A stretch of DNA of 64,000 bases from Lichenicola sp964236105 (GCA_964236105.1 CAXSBC010000003.1:186001-250000), one strand, 5' to 3'; positions 1-8,189 are shown, counted from the stretch's first letter. The notes: generated by a model not told the origin, from the sequence alone. Made by a program: numbers and translations.

Positions 1-1239
1 TTCATCAAGCTGGTCGCCTCCTCGGCGCCCTCCACGGGCTACTGCAACACCATGGGCACGGCGACGACCATGAACTCGCTGGCCGAGGCGCTGGGCATGC
101 AGCTGCCGGGAGCGGCGGCGATCCCAGCACCCTATCGCGACCGCCAGGAATGCGCCTTCGAGACCGGCCGACGCATCGTCGAGATGGTGCACGAGGACCT
201 GAAGCCGTCGCAGATCATGACCCGCAAGGCGTTCGAGAACGCGATCCGGGTGAATGCCGCGATCGGCGGCTCGACCAACGCGCCGATCCATCTCGCCGCA
301 CTCGCGCGCCATCTCGACATCGACCTGCCGCTCGAGACCTGGCAGCGGCTCGGCCTCGACATCCCGCTGCTGGTCAACCTGCAGCCGGCTGGCGAATATC
401 TGGGCGAGGATTTCTACCGCGCCGGCGGCGTTCCGGCGGTGGTGTCGCAGCTGATGGGCAAGGGGCTGATCGCCGAAGGCGAGATGACCGTCAACGGGCG
501 CACGATCGGCGACAACTGCCGCGCGGCCCGGATCGAGGACGAGCAGGTCATCCGCCCCTACGACCGGCCGCTCAAGGAGCGCGCCGGCTTCCTGGTGCTC
601 ACCGGCAACCTGTTCAACTCGGCGATCATGAAGACCAGCGTGATCTCCGAGGAGTTCCGCGAGCGCTACCTCAACAACCCGGACGATCCCGACGCCTTCG
701 AGGGCCGGGCGATCGTGTTCGATGGGCCTGAGGACTACCACGCCCGCATCGACGACCCATCGCTCGATGTCGGCGAGCACGACGTGCTGGTGATGCGCGG
801 TGCTGGCCCGGTCGGCTTTCCGGGTGCGGCCGAGGTGGTGAACATGCAGCCCCCCGCCTACCTGATCGAGAAGGGCGTGCATGCGCTGGCCTGCATCGGC
901 GACGGACGCCAGTCCGGCACGTCGGGCTCGCCGTCGATCCTGAACGCCTCGCCGGAAGCCGCCGCGGGCGGCCCGCTGGCGCTGCTGCGCACCGGCGACC
1001 GCATCCGCGTCGATCTCGGCAAGGGGCGCGTGGACATGCTGCTGACCGAGGACGAGATCGCCGCCCGGCGCACCGCACTGGATGCGGCCGGAGGCTACCG
1101 GTATCCGGCGAGCCAGACCCCCTGGCAGGAGCTGCAGCGCGCCGCGATCGGCCAGCTGGAGACCGGGGCCGTGCTCGAGGGCGCCGTCGCCTATCAGCAG
1201 ATCGCCCAGACCAAGGGCATTCCGCGCGACAACCATTAG
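1..1239 (+). CDS. IlvD/Edd-family sugar-acid dehydratase (5' end missing)
   Basis: The reading frame is open from base 1, so the N-terminus lies outside the window; 412 residues remain of a family usually near 580-600. Visible family marks are the Fe-S cluster motif GYCNTMGTATTM (about residues 13-24), the GGSTNA segment, and the C-terminal GDGRQSGTSGSPSILNASPE signature. That signature is typical of L-arabonate/D-xylonate-type dehydratases rather than branched-chain IlvD. The enzyme would convert an aldonic acid such as L-arabonate or D-galactonate to the 2-keto-3-deoxy acid, using an Fe-S cluster and Mg2+ in the cytoplasm. The araFGH-like importer follows 126 bases downstream, and KDGal kinase and aldolase genes lie further on, which supports a sugar-acid substrate. 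Which acid is used cannot be decided from sequence alone. Confidence 0.88.
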   Translation, partial: FIKLVASSAPSTGYCNTMGTATTMNSLAEALGMQLPGAAAIPAPYRDRQECAFETGRRIVEMVHEDLKPSQIMTRKAFENAIRVNAAIGGSTNAPIHLAALARHLDIDLPLETWQRLGLDIPLLVNLQPAGEYLGEDFYRAGGVPAVVSQLMGKGLIAEGEMTVNGRTIGDNCRAARIEDEQVIRPYDRPLKERAGFLVLTGNLFNSAIMKTSVISEEFRERYLNNPDDPDAFEGRAIVFDGPEDYHARIDDPSLDVGEHDVLVMRGAGPVGFPGAAEVVNMQPPAYLIEKGVHALACIGDGRQSGTSGSPSILNASPEAAAGGPLALLRTGDRIRVDLGKGRVDMLLTEDEIAARRTALDAAGGYRYPASQTPWQELQRAAIGQLETGAVLEGAVAYQQIAQTKGIPRDNH

Positions 1240-1365
1240 CCTGTCAGCGACAAATCGTAGCCGGGGCACACGAACCGCTTGCTGTCGGCCGCTGTTTGGC
1301 AGACATAACAAGACGTCCAAGATCGGGATCAGACGGCAGCAAGCCGCAACGACACGGGGGATACG

Positions 1366-2364
1366 ATGTTCACGACCAGACGCCGGTTGATACAGCTCTC
1401 ATCGGTCGGAGCCTTTGCGGCCATGAGCGGTCTTCGCGCCGGTCGGGCCGCGTCTCCGATCAAGATCGGCTTCATCGTCAAGATGCCCGAGCAGGCCTGG
1501 TTCATCAACGAGCAGCATGCCGCGACCGCGGCCGGCGCGAAGATGGAGTTCACCGTCGTCAACCTCGCCGGCACCGACGGCACCGCGGTGATGAGCGCCA
1601 TCGACAACCTGTCCGCGCAGGGTGCCAAGGGCTTCGTGATCTGCCCGCCGGACGTCCGCCTGGGGCCGGCGATCTATGCGCGCGCCACCGCCGCCAACAT
1701 GAAGGTCGTGTCGGTCGACGACCAGTTCGTGTCCGCCGACGGCAAGCCGATGGCGCAGGTGCCGCATCTGGGCATGTCCGGCTACAAGATCGGCCAGCAG
1801 GTCGGCACGGCGATCAACGACGAGATGAAGCGCCGCGGCTGGAAGCCCGAGGAGGTCGCCGCCTGCCGCATCACCTCCAACGAGCTGCCGACCGCGCGCG
1901 AGCGGGTGGCCGGCGCCACCGACACGCTGGTGCAGAACGGCTTCCTCAAGGCCAACATCTTCGACGCGCCGCAGCGCTCCACCGACACCGAGGGCGCCAA
2001 CACCGCATCCAGCCCGGTGTTCGCCCGCCACGGCACCTTCAAGAAGTGGATCATCTACGCGCTGAACGAGGAGAGCGTGCTGGGCGGCGTGCGCGCCAGC
2101 GAGCAGTTCCATCTCGGCGCGGACGACGTGATCGGCGTCGGCATCAACGGCACCGGAGCCGCCTTCGCTGAGTTTGGCAAGCCGCAGCCCAGCGGCTTCT
2201 ACGGCACCATCGCCGTCAGCTCCGCGCTGCATGGCCGGCAGAGTGCCGTGAACCTGGTCGACTGGATCCGCGACAACAAGCAGCCGCCCGCCATCACCCA
2301 GACCACCGGCATGCTGATGACCCGGGCCAACTGGCAGCAGGTCAAGACCCAACTCGGCGTATGA
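1366..2364 (+). CDS. araF: AraF-like L-arabinose ABC transporter substrate-binding protein
   Basis: This 332-residue periplasmic binding protein has a signal sequence (an arginine-rich start, a hydrophobic core, and cleavage probably near the GRAAS region). The mature part matches E. coli AraF in pattern: IKIGFIVKMPEQAWF at the start, GAKGFVICPPD, KVVSVDDQFV and the late GIGINGTGA segment. It would bind L-arabinose, and perhaps D-galactose, and deliver it to AraG/AraH. A GGGGGA Shine-Dalgarno lies just before the ATG. The stop overlaps the araG start by four bases (ATGA), so the two are translationally coupled. The order dehydratase-araF-araG-araH suggests co-regulation with sugar oxidation. 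Confidence 0.9.
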   Translation: MFTTRRRLIQLSSVGAFAAMSGLRAGRAASPIKIGFIVKMPEQAWFINEQHAATAAGAKMEFTVVNLAGTDGTAVMSAIDNLSAQGAKGFVICPPDVRLGPAIYARATAANMKVVSVDDQFVSADGKPMAQVPHLGMSGYKIGQQVGTAINDEMKRRGWKPEEVAACRITSNELPTARERVAGATDTLVQNGFLKANIFDAPQRSTDTEGANTASSPVFARHGTFKKWIIYALNEESVLGGVRASEQFHLGADDVIGVGINGTGAAFAEFGKPQPSGFYGTIAVSSALHGRQSAVNLVDWIRDNKQPPAITQTTGMLMTRANWQQVKTQLGV

Positions 2365-3884
2365 GCCAGCCGCCCGCCACGGGTCCGGCGCCGGGCCGGG
2401 CTGCGCCGTTCCTGGCGCTGACCGGGATCGAGGTCGAGTTCCCCGGCGTGAAGGCGCTTCGCGGCGTCGACCTGTTCGTCGAGCGCGGCTCGGTGCACGG
2501 GCTGATGGGCGAGAACGGCGCCGGCAAGTCCACCCTGCTCAAGGTCCTGAGCGGGGTAAACCTGCCCAAGGCGGGCGCGATCACGGTCGACGGGCGGACG
2601 CTGTCGTTCCACAACGCCGCCGACGCGCTCGCCGCCGGCATCGCCATCATCTACCAGGAGCTGCATCTGGTGCCCGGCTTGAGTGCGGCCGAGAACCTGA
2701 TGCTCGGCCAGCTGCCGCAGCGCGCCGGACTGGTCGACCGGGCGGGCCTGCGCAGGCGCGCGCTGTCGGTGCTGCGCGACCTTGGCGAGGACATCGACCC
2801 GTCCACCCCGGTCGGCCGCCTGTCGATCGGACAGCGGCAGATGGTCGAGATCGGCAAGGCGCTGCTGCGCGATGCCAGGATCATTGCCTTCGACGAGCCC
2901 ACCAGCAGCCTGTCGTCGCGCGAGACCGAGAACCTGAAGCGGATCGTCCGGCGCCTGCGCGACGAGGGCCGCGTCATCGTCTACGTCACCCACCGGATGG
3001 CCGAGGTGTTCGAGATCTGCGACGCCGTCACCGTGTTCCGCGACGGCGCCTGCGTCGCCCGCCATCCCGACATCGCCTCGGTCACGCCGGGGCAGCTGGT
3101 GACGGAGATGGTCGGCCGCGCGATCGAGGACGTCTATGGCTACCGGCCGCGTCCGATCGGCGACACGCTGGTCGAGGTCGAGGGCGTCGTCGGGCCCGGC
3201 GTGCGCGAGCCGGTCTCGTTCTCGCTGCGGCGCGGCGAGATCCTGGGTTTCTTCGGCCTGGTCGGCGCCGGGCGCACGGAGCTCATGCGCCTGATCTGCG
3301 GCACCGAGCGCGCGGCCGGCGGCCGGGTCACGCTGCGCGGCAGGCCGCTCAGGATGGGCTCGCCGCGACGCGCGATCCGGGCCGGGATCGCCATGTGCCC
3401 TGAAGATCGCAAGCGCGAGGGGATCTTCCCGATCGCCTCGGTCGACGACAACATCAACATCAGCGTGCGCCGCCGCTACGCCCATGCCGGTCTGGTGGAT
3501 TTCGCGCGCGAGAAGCTGAACGCCGCCAAGGCGATCCGCGATCTCAGCATACGCACCCGCGACGGCGGCACGCCGATCCGCAACCTGTCGGGCGGCAACC
3601 AGCAGAAGGCGATCCTCGGCCGGTGGCTGTCGGAGGAGATCGAGCTGTTCGTGCTCGACGAGCCGACCCGCGGCATCGATGTCGGGGCGCGGGCGCAGAT
3701 CTACGAGATCCTGTACGGGCTGGCGGCCAGGGGCGTCGGCGTGATCGTGGTGTCGAGCGACCTGTCCGAGGTCAGCTCGATCTGCGACCGCGTCATCGTC
3801 ATGGCCGACGGTCGCCTGACGGCCGACGTCCCGCGCGCCGACATCACTCCGGAGCGGCTGCTGGCCCGGGCGCTGCCGCAATAG
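2361..3884 (+). CDS. araG: AraG-like sugar ABC transporter ATP-binding protein (two NBDs)
   Basis: A 507-residue duplicated ATPase of the CUT2 sugar importer class. The first nucleotide-binding domain has Walker A GENGAGKST, signature LSIGQRQ and Walker B IIAFDEPTSS. The second has the usual degenerate Walker A (GLVGAGRTE), a good signature (LSGGNQQ) and Walker B LFVLDEPTRGID. This asymmetry is normal for AraG/RbsA/MglA. It powers uptake through AraH at the inner membrane. It overlaps araF by four bases, and araH starts 52 bases downstream. Confidence 0.92.
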   Translation: MSQPPATGPAPGRAAPFLALTGIEVEFPGVKALRGVDLFVERGSVHGLMGENGAGKSTLLKVLSGVNLPKAGAITVDGRTLSFHNAADALAAGIAIIYQELHLVPGLSAAENLMLGQLPQRAGLVDRAGLRRRALSVLRDLGEDIDPSTPVGRLSIGQRQMVEIGKALLRDARIIAFDEPTSSLSSRETENLKRIVRRLRDEGRVIVYVTHRMAEVFEICDAVTVFRDGACVARHPDIASVTPGQLVTEMVGRAIEDVYGYRPRPIGDTLVEVEGVVGPGVREPVSFSLRRGEILGFFGLVGAGRTELMRLICGTERAAGGRVTLRGRPLRMGSPRRAIRAGIAMCPEDRKREGIFPIASVDDNINISVRRRYAHAGLVDFAREKLNAAKAIRDLSIRTRDGGTPIRNLSGGNQQKAILGRWLSEEIELFVLDEPTRGIDVGARAQIYEILYGLAARGVGVIVVSSDLSEVSSICDRVIVMADGRLTADVPRADITPERLLARALPQ

Positions 3885-3936
3885 CATCCGCCATCATGCC
3901 GTATCGGTCCCGACCCTTCGCAGCAGCGAGAGCCCC

Positions 3937-4935
3937 ATGCAGCCCGCAACCCTTTCCCAGTCGCCGGTGGCCGAACGCGGCAGGCTGAACAGCGCGGTGC
4001 GCCGCTCGGTCCAGCAGTCCGGGATCGTCTTCGTCTTCATCCTGCTGGTGGTGGCGCTGGCGGCGCTGGTGCCGGACTTCCTGTCGCGCGGCAACATCAC
4101 CGGCCTGCTGCTGTCGGTCACGCTGACCGGCACGATCGCGTCGAGCATGATGCTGGTGCTGGCGCTGGGCGAGGTGGATCTGTCCATCGGATCGATCGTG
4201 GCCTTCGCCGGCGTCGTGGGCTCGGTGGCGACGAACTATCTGGGCACGCCGGCCGGGATCCTGTGCGGGGTGCTGGCGGGCGGCATGATCGGGCTGTTCA
4301 ACGGCGTCGTGGTGGCCTCGTTCGGCATCAACTCGCTGATCGCCACCCTGGCGACGATGGAGGCCGTGCGCGGCCTGGCCTACATCGCGTCCGGCGGCGA
4401 CGCGGTCTCGATCATGGCGCCGTCGTTCTTCGGCCTGTCGAGCGCGTCCTTTCTCGGGCTGACCACGCCGGTCTGGATCATGTTCCTGAGCTTCGTGGTG
4501 CTCGGCTTCGTGCTGAACCGCACCGTGTTCGGCCGCGACGTGCTGGCGATCGGCGGCAATGTCGAGGCCGCGCGCCTGGCCGGCATCCCGGTGACCCGGC
4601 TGCGCATCGGCGTGTTCGTGCTGCAGGGCCTGCTGTCGGGCCTGGCCGGGGTGCTGCTGACCTCGCGCATGGGGCTGGGCGATCCGAAGACCTCGATCGG
4701 CCTGGAGCTTGCCGTGATCTCCGCCTGCGTGCTCGGCGGCGTGTCGCTGTCGGGCGGCATCGCCACGATCTCCGGCGTGGTGGTCGGCGTGCTCATCATG
4801 GGCTGCGTGCAGGATGCGATGGGCCTGCTGAACGTGCCGGCCTTCTACCAGTATCTGGTTCGCGGCGGCATCCTGCTGCTGGCCGTGATGTTCGACCGCT
4901 GGAAGACCGGCCGCAAAGCCTCCGTGTTGCGCTGA
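3937..4935 (+). CDS. araH: AraH-like sugar ABC transporter permease
   Basis: A 332-residue membrane permease of the BPD_transp_2 (CUT2) family with about eight to ten hydrophobic segments. The family stretches LALGEVDLSIGSIVAF and the C-terminal VLGGVSLSGGIATISG loop are present. It would form the inner-membrane channel for the AraF-bound sugar. It completes the importer, and the next element downstream is a pair of hairpins followed by an IS. The cytoplasmic N-terminus is about 30 residues long. Confidence 0.9.
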   Translation: MQPATLSQSPVAERGRLNSAVRRSVQQSGIVFVFILLVVALAALVPDFLSRGNITGLLLSVTLTGTIASSMMLVLALGEVDLSIGSIVAFAGVVGSVATNYLGTPAGILCGVLAGGMIGLFNGVVVASFGINSLIATLATMEAVRGLAYIASGGDAVSIMAPSFFGLSSASFLGLTTPVWIMFLSFVVLGFVLNRTVFGRDVLAIGGNVEAARLAGIPVTRLRIGVFVLQGLLSGLAGVLLTSRMGLGDPKTSIGLELAVISACVLGGVSLSGGIATISGVVVGVLIMGCVQDAMGLLNVPAFYQYLVRGGILLLAVMFDRWKTGRKASVLR

Positions 4936-4945
4936 CAATCGGATT

Positions 4946-4986
4946 CTCAAGGCTCCGCCTTGAGCGGGTCCAGGGCAGCGCCCTGG
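4946..4986. repeat. tandem stem-loops downstream of araH
   Basis: Two perfect hairpins lie head to tail: CTCAAGGC-tcc-GCCTTGAG (4946-4964, 8-bp stem, 3-base loop) and CCAGGGC-agc-GCCCTGG (4970-4986, 7-bp stem, 3-base loop). There is no T-run. The arrangement looks like a REP-type element or a 3'-end stabiliser/terminator for the araFGH transcript. It ends 21 bases before the left end of the IS element. Confidence 0.55.
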
Positions 4987-5004
4987 CCTGTCCTTGCCTC
5001 TATC

Positions 5005-5021
5005 TAAGAGGCTGGCTCTGA
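5005..5021 (+). repeat. left target duplication and terminal inverted repeat
   Basis: TAA target copy (5005-5007) followed by the left IS end GAGGCTGGCTCTGA (5008-5021). It pairs with the right end at 6595-6608 at 12 of 14 bases. Confidence 0.65.
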
Positions 5022-5023
5022 TC

Positions 5024-5836
5024 TCATACGCAACGAGCCAGTCGCCTAATCAGCATCATAGCCGATGCGGCGTAGAGGAAAGCGGTTGCGGAACCGATGC
5101 TGGCCTCGAAATCCTTTGCCAGCCTTCGGTTGCAGTTGAGCCAGGCGAAGCAGCGTTCGACCACCCACCTTCGCGGATGGACCTCGAAGCCGACTTGGCC
5201 TGGGATCTTGCCGACGATCTGGATGGCGATGCTGGCGGCGGTCGTGACGCGCTCTGCCGCATAGGCGGTATCGGCAAAAGCATGGGAGACAAAAGGAAAG
5301 CGCTGCTTCGAGGCCCTGAGCAGGGGTATGGCACCATCACGGTCCTGCACATCGGCGGAGTGGACCTGCAAGGTCAGGGCGCGACCGTCTGTGTCCACCA
5401 TCGCGTGGCGCTTGCGGCCCTTGATCTTCTTGCCCGCGTCGTAGCCACGCGGGCCGCCTGCTTCGGTCGTCTTCACGCTCTGGCTGTCGATCACCGCCGC
5501 ACTCGGACTTGCTTCGCGCCCGCTGCGCTGGCGGTCCAGCATGACTAGGTGGTGGTTGATCGCTTGCCAAACACCTGCGTCGCGCCAGGCTGCGAACCAG
5601 CCGTAGACGGTCTGGCGAGGCGGAAAGCATGGCGGCAGCATTCGCCAGGAGACGCCGCCCCGTAGCACGTAGAAGATGGCGTTCACGATCTCCCGGATCG
5701 GCCAGCTTGGCCGTCGCCCTGCTGGCGACGCGGGAGGCAGCAGCGGCGCGACGATTGCCCATTCGGCATCGGTCAGGTCACTGGCAAAGCGAAGCTCGTC
5801 CCGCCTATGCCGCGCACGGGTGATTGCGGTCTACAT
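5024..5836 (-). pseudogene. IS5-family (IS1031-like) transposase with a stop at codon 2
   Basis: Read from 5836 downwards the frame begins ATG TAG ACC, where related IS5-family transposases typically begin Met-Trp-Thr. A single TGG-to-TAG change would explain the stop. After it the frame stays open to 5024 and shows the expected DDE landmarks: RFASDLTDAEW, VIDSQSVKTT, GPRGYDAGKKIKGRKRH, ADTAYA, and RRWVVERCFAWL with RRLAKDFE. Without the stop the product would be about 270 residues, normal for the group. The only later start is a GTG at 5686, which would drop about 50 N-terminal residues. Mobility is therefore probably lost unless a relative acts in trans. Confidence 0.8.
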
Positions 5837-5870
5837 CGGCTGCTGATCCAACTTGGTTTCGACAACCCGT

Positions 5871-5889
5871 TGAGATAACATTTAGGCTC
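5871..5889 (-). repeat. inner degenerate IS end
   Basis: The 19 bases here match the inverted complement of the left IS end (5008-5026) at 13 of 19 positions, including the outer CTC and the inner TGAGAT. This could be the original right end of an 882-bp IS, or a decayed copy. No target duplication pairs it with the left end: the flanks are TAA on the left and AGC on the right. Confidence 0.4.
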
Positions 5890-5964
5890 AGCCATCCACC
5901 AGCGTCGGCAATAAGTGCGGTGACGGTTTCCTGATTGAGGTTAGCGATCAAGCGGAAAGATCAG

Positions 5965-6525
5965 ATGAACCGTGACGTCATCGAGTTCTGGTTCGGAAAC
6001 GAGAGAGCATTTCGAGCTGAGTGGTTCACGAACACTAAGGACTTTGATGATCAGGTTACTTCCCGCTTTGCTAACCGTCTTGAAGACAGTCTGAATCAAA
6101 CACCATCATCATCTTTTAAGCGTCTTGCGCTTATCATACTGTTTGATCAGTTCCCGCGTCACATTTATCGTAATAGACGAAGTAGTCTCAGCTATGATGG
6201 TTTTGCATTACGGATAGTGAAGGAGGCTCCTTTGCTAGAAAATTGCGAGTTATTCAGTATCTTCGAAGCGTATTTCTACATGCTTCCGCTTGAGCATTCG
6301 GAGAATATTTCCGATCAACAGTCATTCATGTCATTCATCGACTTGCTGTCCCGAACTTGCAGTACGACGGAAGAATGGTTTGTGAAAAAGGCCCATGGGA
6401 TTGCTGTCCGTCACAAGGAGATCATCGAGCGCTTCGGCAGGTTTCTCCACCGCAACAGCATTCTTGATCGAAGTTCTACCGATGAAGAGCTTGGCTTCCT
6501 TTCACAGCCGGGTAGCCGGTTCTAA
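5965..6525 (+). CDS. DUF924-family protein, AT-rich passenger gene
   Basis: A 186-residue protein with the DUF924 pattern: an N-terminal FWFG motif, LIILFDQFPRHIYR in the middle, and the C-terminal RFGRFLHRNSILDRSSTDEEL block. The length is normal and no break is seen. DUF924 proteins are soluble, helical, of unknown function and widespread in proteobacteria. The ATG at 5965 is chosen over an upstream TTG (5935) because GGAAAGA sits just before it. Base composition is strikingly different from the window: two lines counted by hand (6061-6120 and 6241-6300) each have 25 G/C of 60. The gene lies inside the IS outer ends, so it was probably acquired with the element. Confidence 0.8.
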   Translation: MNRDVIEFWFGNERAFRAEWFTNTKDFDDQVTSRFANRLEDSLNQTPSSSFKRLALIILFDQFPRHIYRNRRSSLSYDGFALRIVKEAPLLENCELFSIFEAYFYMLPLEHSENISDQQSFMSFIDLLSRTCSTTEEWFVKKAHGIAVRHKEIIERFGRFLHRNSILDRSSTDEELGFLSQPGSRF

Positions 6526-6594
6526 AAGTACTTGTGCCTGAGCCGCTGGCAGCTACATTCCGTCCATCGCCATCAGATCTCATTTCGGTCTCGT

Positions 6595-6611
6595 TCAGAG
6601 ACAGGCTCTAA
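6595..6611 (-). repeat. right terminal inverted repeat and target duplication
   Basis: Read on the minus strand, the end is GAGCCTGTCTCTGA (6608-6595), with the TAA target copy at 6609-6611 on the plus strand. The terminal CTCTGA contains the in-frame stop codon of the adjoining dehydrogenase gene. Confidence 0.65.
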
Positions 6612-7548
6612 ACGCCGCCATCCGCTCGATCCGCGCCAGGCTGAACGCGTCCGCCGCGAGCTGCAGCGGCCGCGTCTCCGCATCCGACCGTCCCTCGCGG
6701 ATCAGCGCCGCGAAGTGCCGATAAAGGCGCGGATACTCCTCCTCCGCCTCCTGCACGACCGTCCTGCCATCGAGCGCCAGGTCCGCGCCGCCCCGCTGCA
6801 GTTCCAGCAGGCCGCCATCGCCAAGCGTCCAGGTGATCGACCAGGTCTCGTCGCCGCGATGATCCCAGTCGAGCTCGGCCGAGAACCCGTCTTGGTGCGT
6901 CGGCGTCGCGAACTCGATCGACGCCGCGACCGGCGTGTGGGCGCCCTCGGGCACGCGGAACAGCGCGCTGCGCACGAACAGCGCTTCCGGCAGGCAGCCG
7001 ACGGCGATCGAGAAGGCGTTGATGCCGGGATCGAACACGCCCATGCCGCCCGGCTCCCAGAACCAGGACACGCCCGGGTGGAACTTCTCGACATCCTCCT
7101 TCCAGTTGATCCGCATGCCGGTGACCCCGCGCTCGGCCAGGATCGCGCGGGCGGGCGCCACCGCGCCGCTGAACATCGAGTGCCAGGAAGCGAACAGGGT
7201 ACGGCCCGCCGCTGCGGCGCGCGTGGCGAGATCGTCGACCTCCGACACCGTCTGCGCCGGCGGCTTTTCCAGCAGCACGTGCAGTCCGGCCTCCAGCGCC
7301 ATGCGGGCCGCGTCGTAGCGGACCTGCGGCGGCATGCACAGCGCCACCGCGTCGAGGTTGCCGGCTGCGATCATCTCCCCGAGCGTCCGGAAGGTGGCGA
7401 CGCCCGCCGGGGCCTCGGGCGGGTTGCGGCTGGCCAGTGCCGTCAGGCGGAAGTCGGACGAGGCCAGCAGCACCGGGATGTGCTGCACCTTGGCGATCTG
7501 GCCGATCCCGACGAGGCCGATGCGGATGCGGGCGTCGGGGCCGCTCAT
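6595..7548 (-). CDS. L-arabinose/D-galactose 1-dehydrogenase (Gfo/Idh/MocA family)
   Basis: A 317-residue NAD(P)-dependent oxidoreductase. The N-terminal Rossmann motif is GLVGIGQIAKVQH, followed by PPQVRY, the catalytic EKPPA (Lys of the EKP motif), the long VRINWKEDVEKFHPG-like region and WEPGGMGVFDPGINA. These stretches closely resemble Azospirillum brasilense L-arabinose 1-dehydrogenase, which also oxidises D-galactose. The reaction gives the aldonolactone. The start overlaps the aldolase stop (ATGA, 7545-7548). At the 3' end the IS right terminus supplies the last few residues (Arg-Ala-Cys-Leu) and the TGA stop, so the natural C-terminus was replaced. The catalytic core is untouched, so activity is likely retained. 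Confidence 0.85.
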   Translation of the reverse strand: MSGPDARIRIGLVGIGQIAKVQHIPVLLASSDFRLTALASRNPPEAPAGVATFRTLGEMIAAGNLDAVALCMPPQVRYDAARMALEAGLHVLLEKPPAQTVSEVDDLATRAAAAGRTLFASWHSMFSGAVAPARAILAERGVTGMRINWKEDVEKFHPGVSWFWEPGGMGVFDPGINAFSIAVGCLPEALFVRSALFRVPEGAHTPVAASIEFATPTHQDGFSAELDWDHRGDETWSITWTLGDGGLLELQRGGADLALDGRTVVQEAEEEYPRLYRHFAALIREGRSDAETRPLQLAADAFSLARIERMAAFRACL

Positions 7549-8189
7549 CGCGCCACTCCCGCCTGCGAGGCGACGCCGCGCGTCCAGGCCTCGGCGTAGG
7601 CGGTGGCGCGCTGCCCGACCTCGGCGGCGCTGCGGCCCGGCTTGTAGAGGCCCGAGCCCAGCCCGAAGCCGGCGGCGCCGGCGGCGATGAACGGCGCCAG
7701 GTTGTCGGGCGTGATGCCGCCCACCGGCATGAACAGCGTCTGCTTCGGAAACACCGAGCGCAGCGCGCGCAGCACGTCCGGCCCGGCGAGCTCGGCCGGG
7801 AACAGCTTCAGCCCGTCCGCGCCGGCCGCGAGTGCCGCGAAGCCCTCGGTCGGCGTCACGATCCCCGGCGTGCAGACCATGCCCAGCGTCTTGGCCGCGC
7901 GGATCACCGCGGCGTCGGCATGCGGCATGACGATGATGCCGGCACCGGCCTCCCGCACCGCATGCGCCGCCTCGACCGAGGTGACGGTGCCGGCGCCGAT
8001 CAGGCAGGTGTCGCCGAAGCGGTCGGCCAGCAGCCGGATGCTGACCAGCGGCTCCGGCGAGTTCAGCGGCACCTCGATGATGCGCAGGCCGGCCTCGACC
8101 AGCGCGGTCGCCACCGGGATCGCCTCGTCGGGCGTCAGGCCGCGCAGGATCGCCACGAACGGCGACTGCGACAGGTAGTGCGTCAGCAT
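7545..8189 (-). CDS. dgoA: 2-dehydro-3-deoxy-6-phosphogalactonate aldolase
   Basis: A 214-residue class I aldolase of the KDPG/KDPGal family. It has FVAILRGLTPDEA at the N-terminus, the E in IIEVPLNSPEP, GAGTV, the Schiff-base lysine in GLKLFPAE and the phosphate-binding MPVGGI and GLGSGLY segments. The LNSPEP signature fits DgoA rather than Eda. It would cleave KDPGal to pyruvate and glyceraldehyde 3-phosphate. The gene sits between dgoK (7-base overlap) and the dehydrogenase (4-base overlap). The ATG at 8189 gives the usual short N-terminus. Confidence 0.9.
   Translation of the reverse strand: MLTHYLSQSPFVAILRGLTPDEAIPVATALVEAGLRIIEVPLNSPEPLVSIRLLADRFGDTCLIGAGTVTSVEAAHAVREAGAGIIVMPHADAAVIRAAKTLGMVCTPGIVTPTEGFAALAAGADGLKLFPAELAGPDVLRALRSVFPKQTLFMPVGGITPDNLAPFIAAGAAGFGLGSGLYKPGRSAAEVGQRATAYAEAWTRGVASQAGVAR

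Larger units (their letters stand above)
5008..6608. mobile_element. IS5/IS1031-type element carrying a passenger gene
   Basis: The left end (GAGGCTGGCTCTGA, 5008-5021) and the inverted right end (6595-6608) match at 12 of 14 positions. Both are flanked by the trinucleotide TAA (5005-5007 and 6609-6611), as expected for IS1031-group elements that duplicate 3-bp TNA targets. Inside are a minus-strand IS5-family transposase and a plus-strand DUF924-family gene that is much AT-richer than its surroundings. A second, weaker inner end at 5871-5889 would give a conventional 882-bp IS. The whole could therefore be an IS with cargo, or an IS next to the relic of a second copy. It splits the sugar locus between araH and the sugar dehydrogenase gene. 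Confidence 0.7.

Noticed and set aside
5337..5762. Second frame of the IS transposase (as in two-frame IS5 members)
   Set aside because: The correct N-terminal sequence (RFASDLTDAEW) continues in the same frame as the main transposase part, so no frameshift is needed. This other frame is meaningless.
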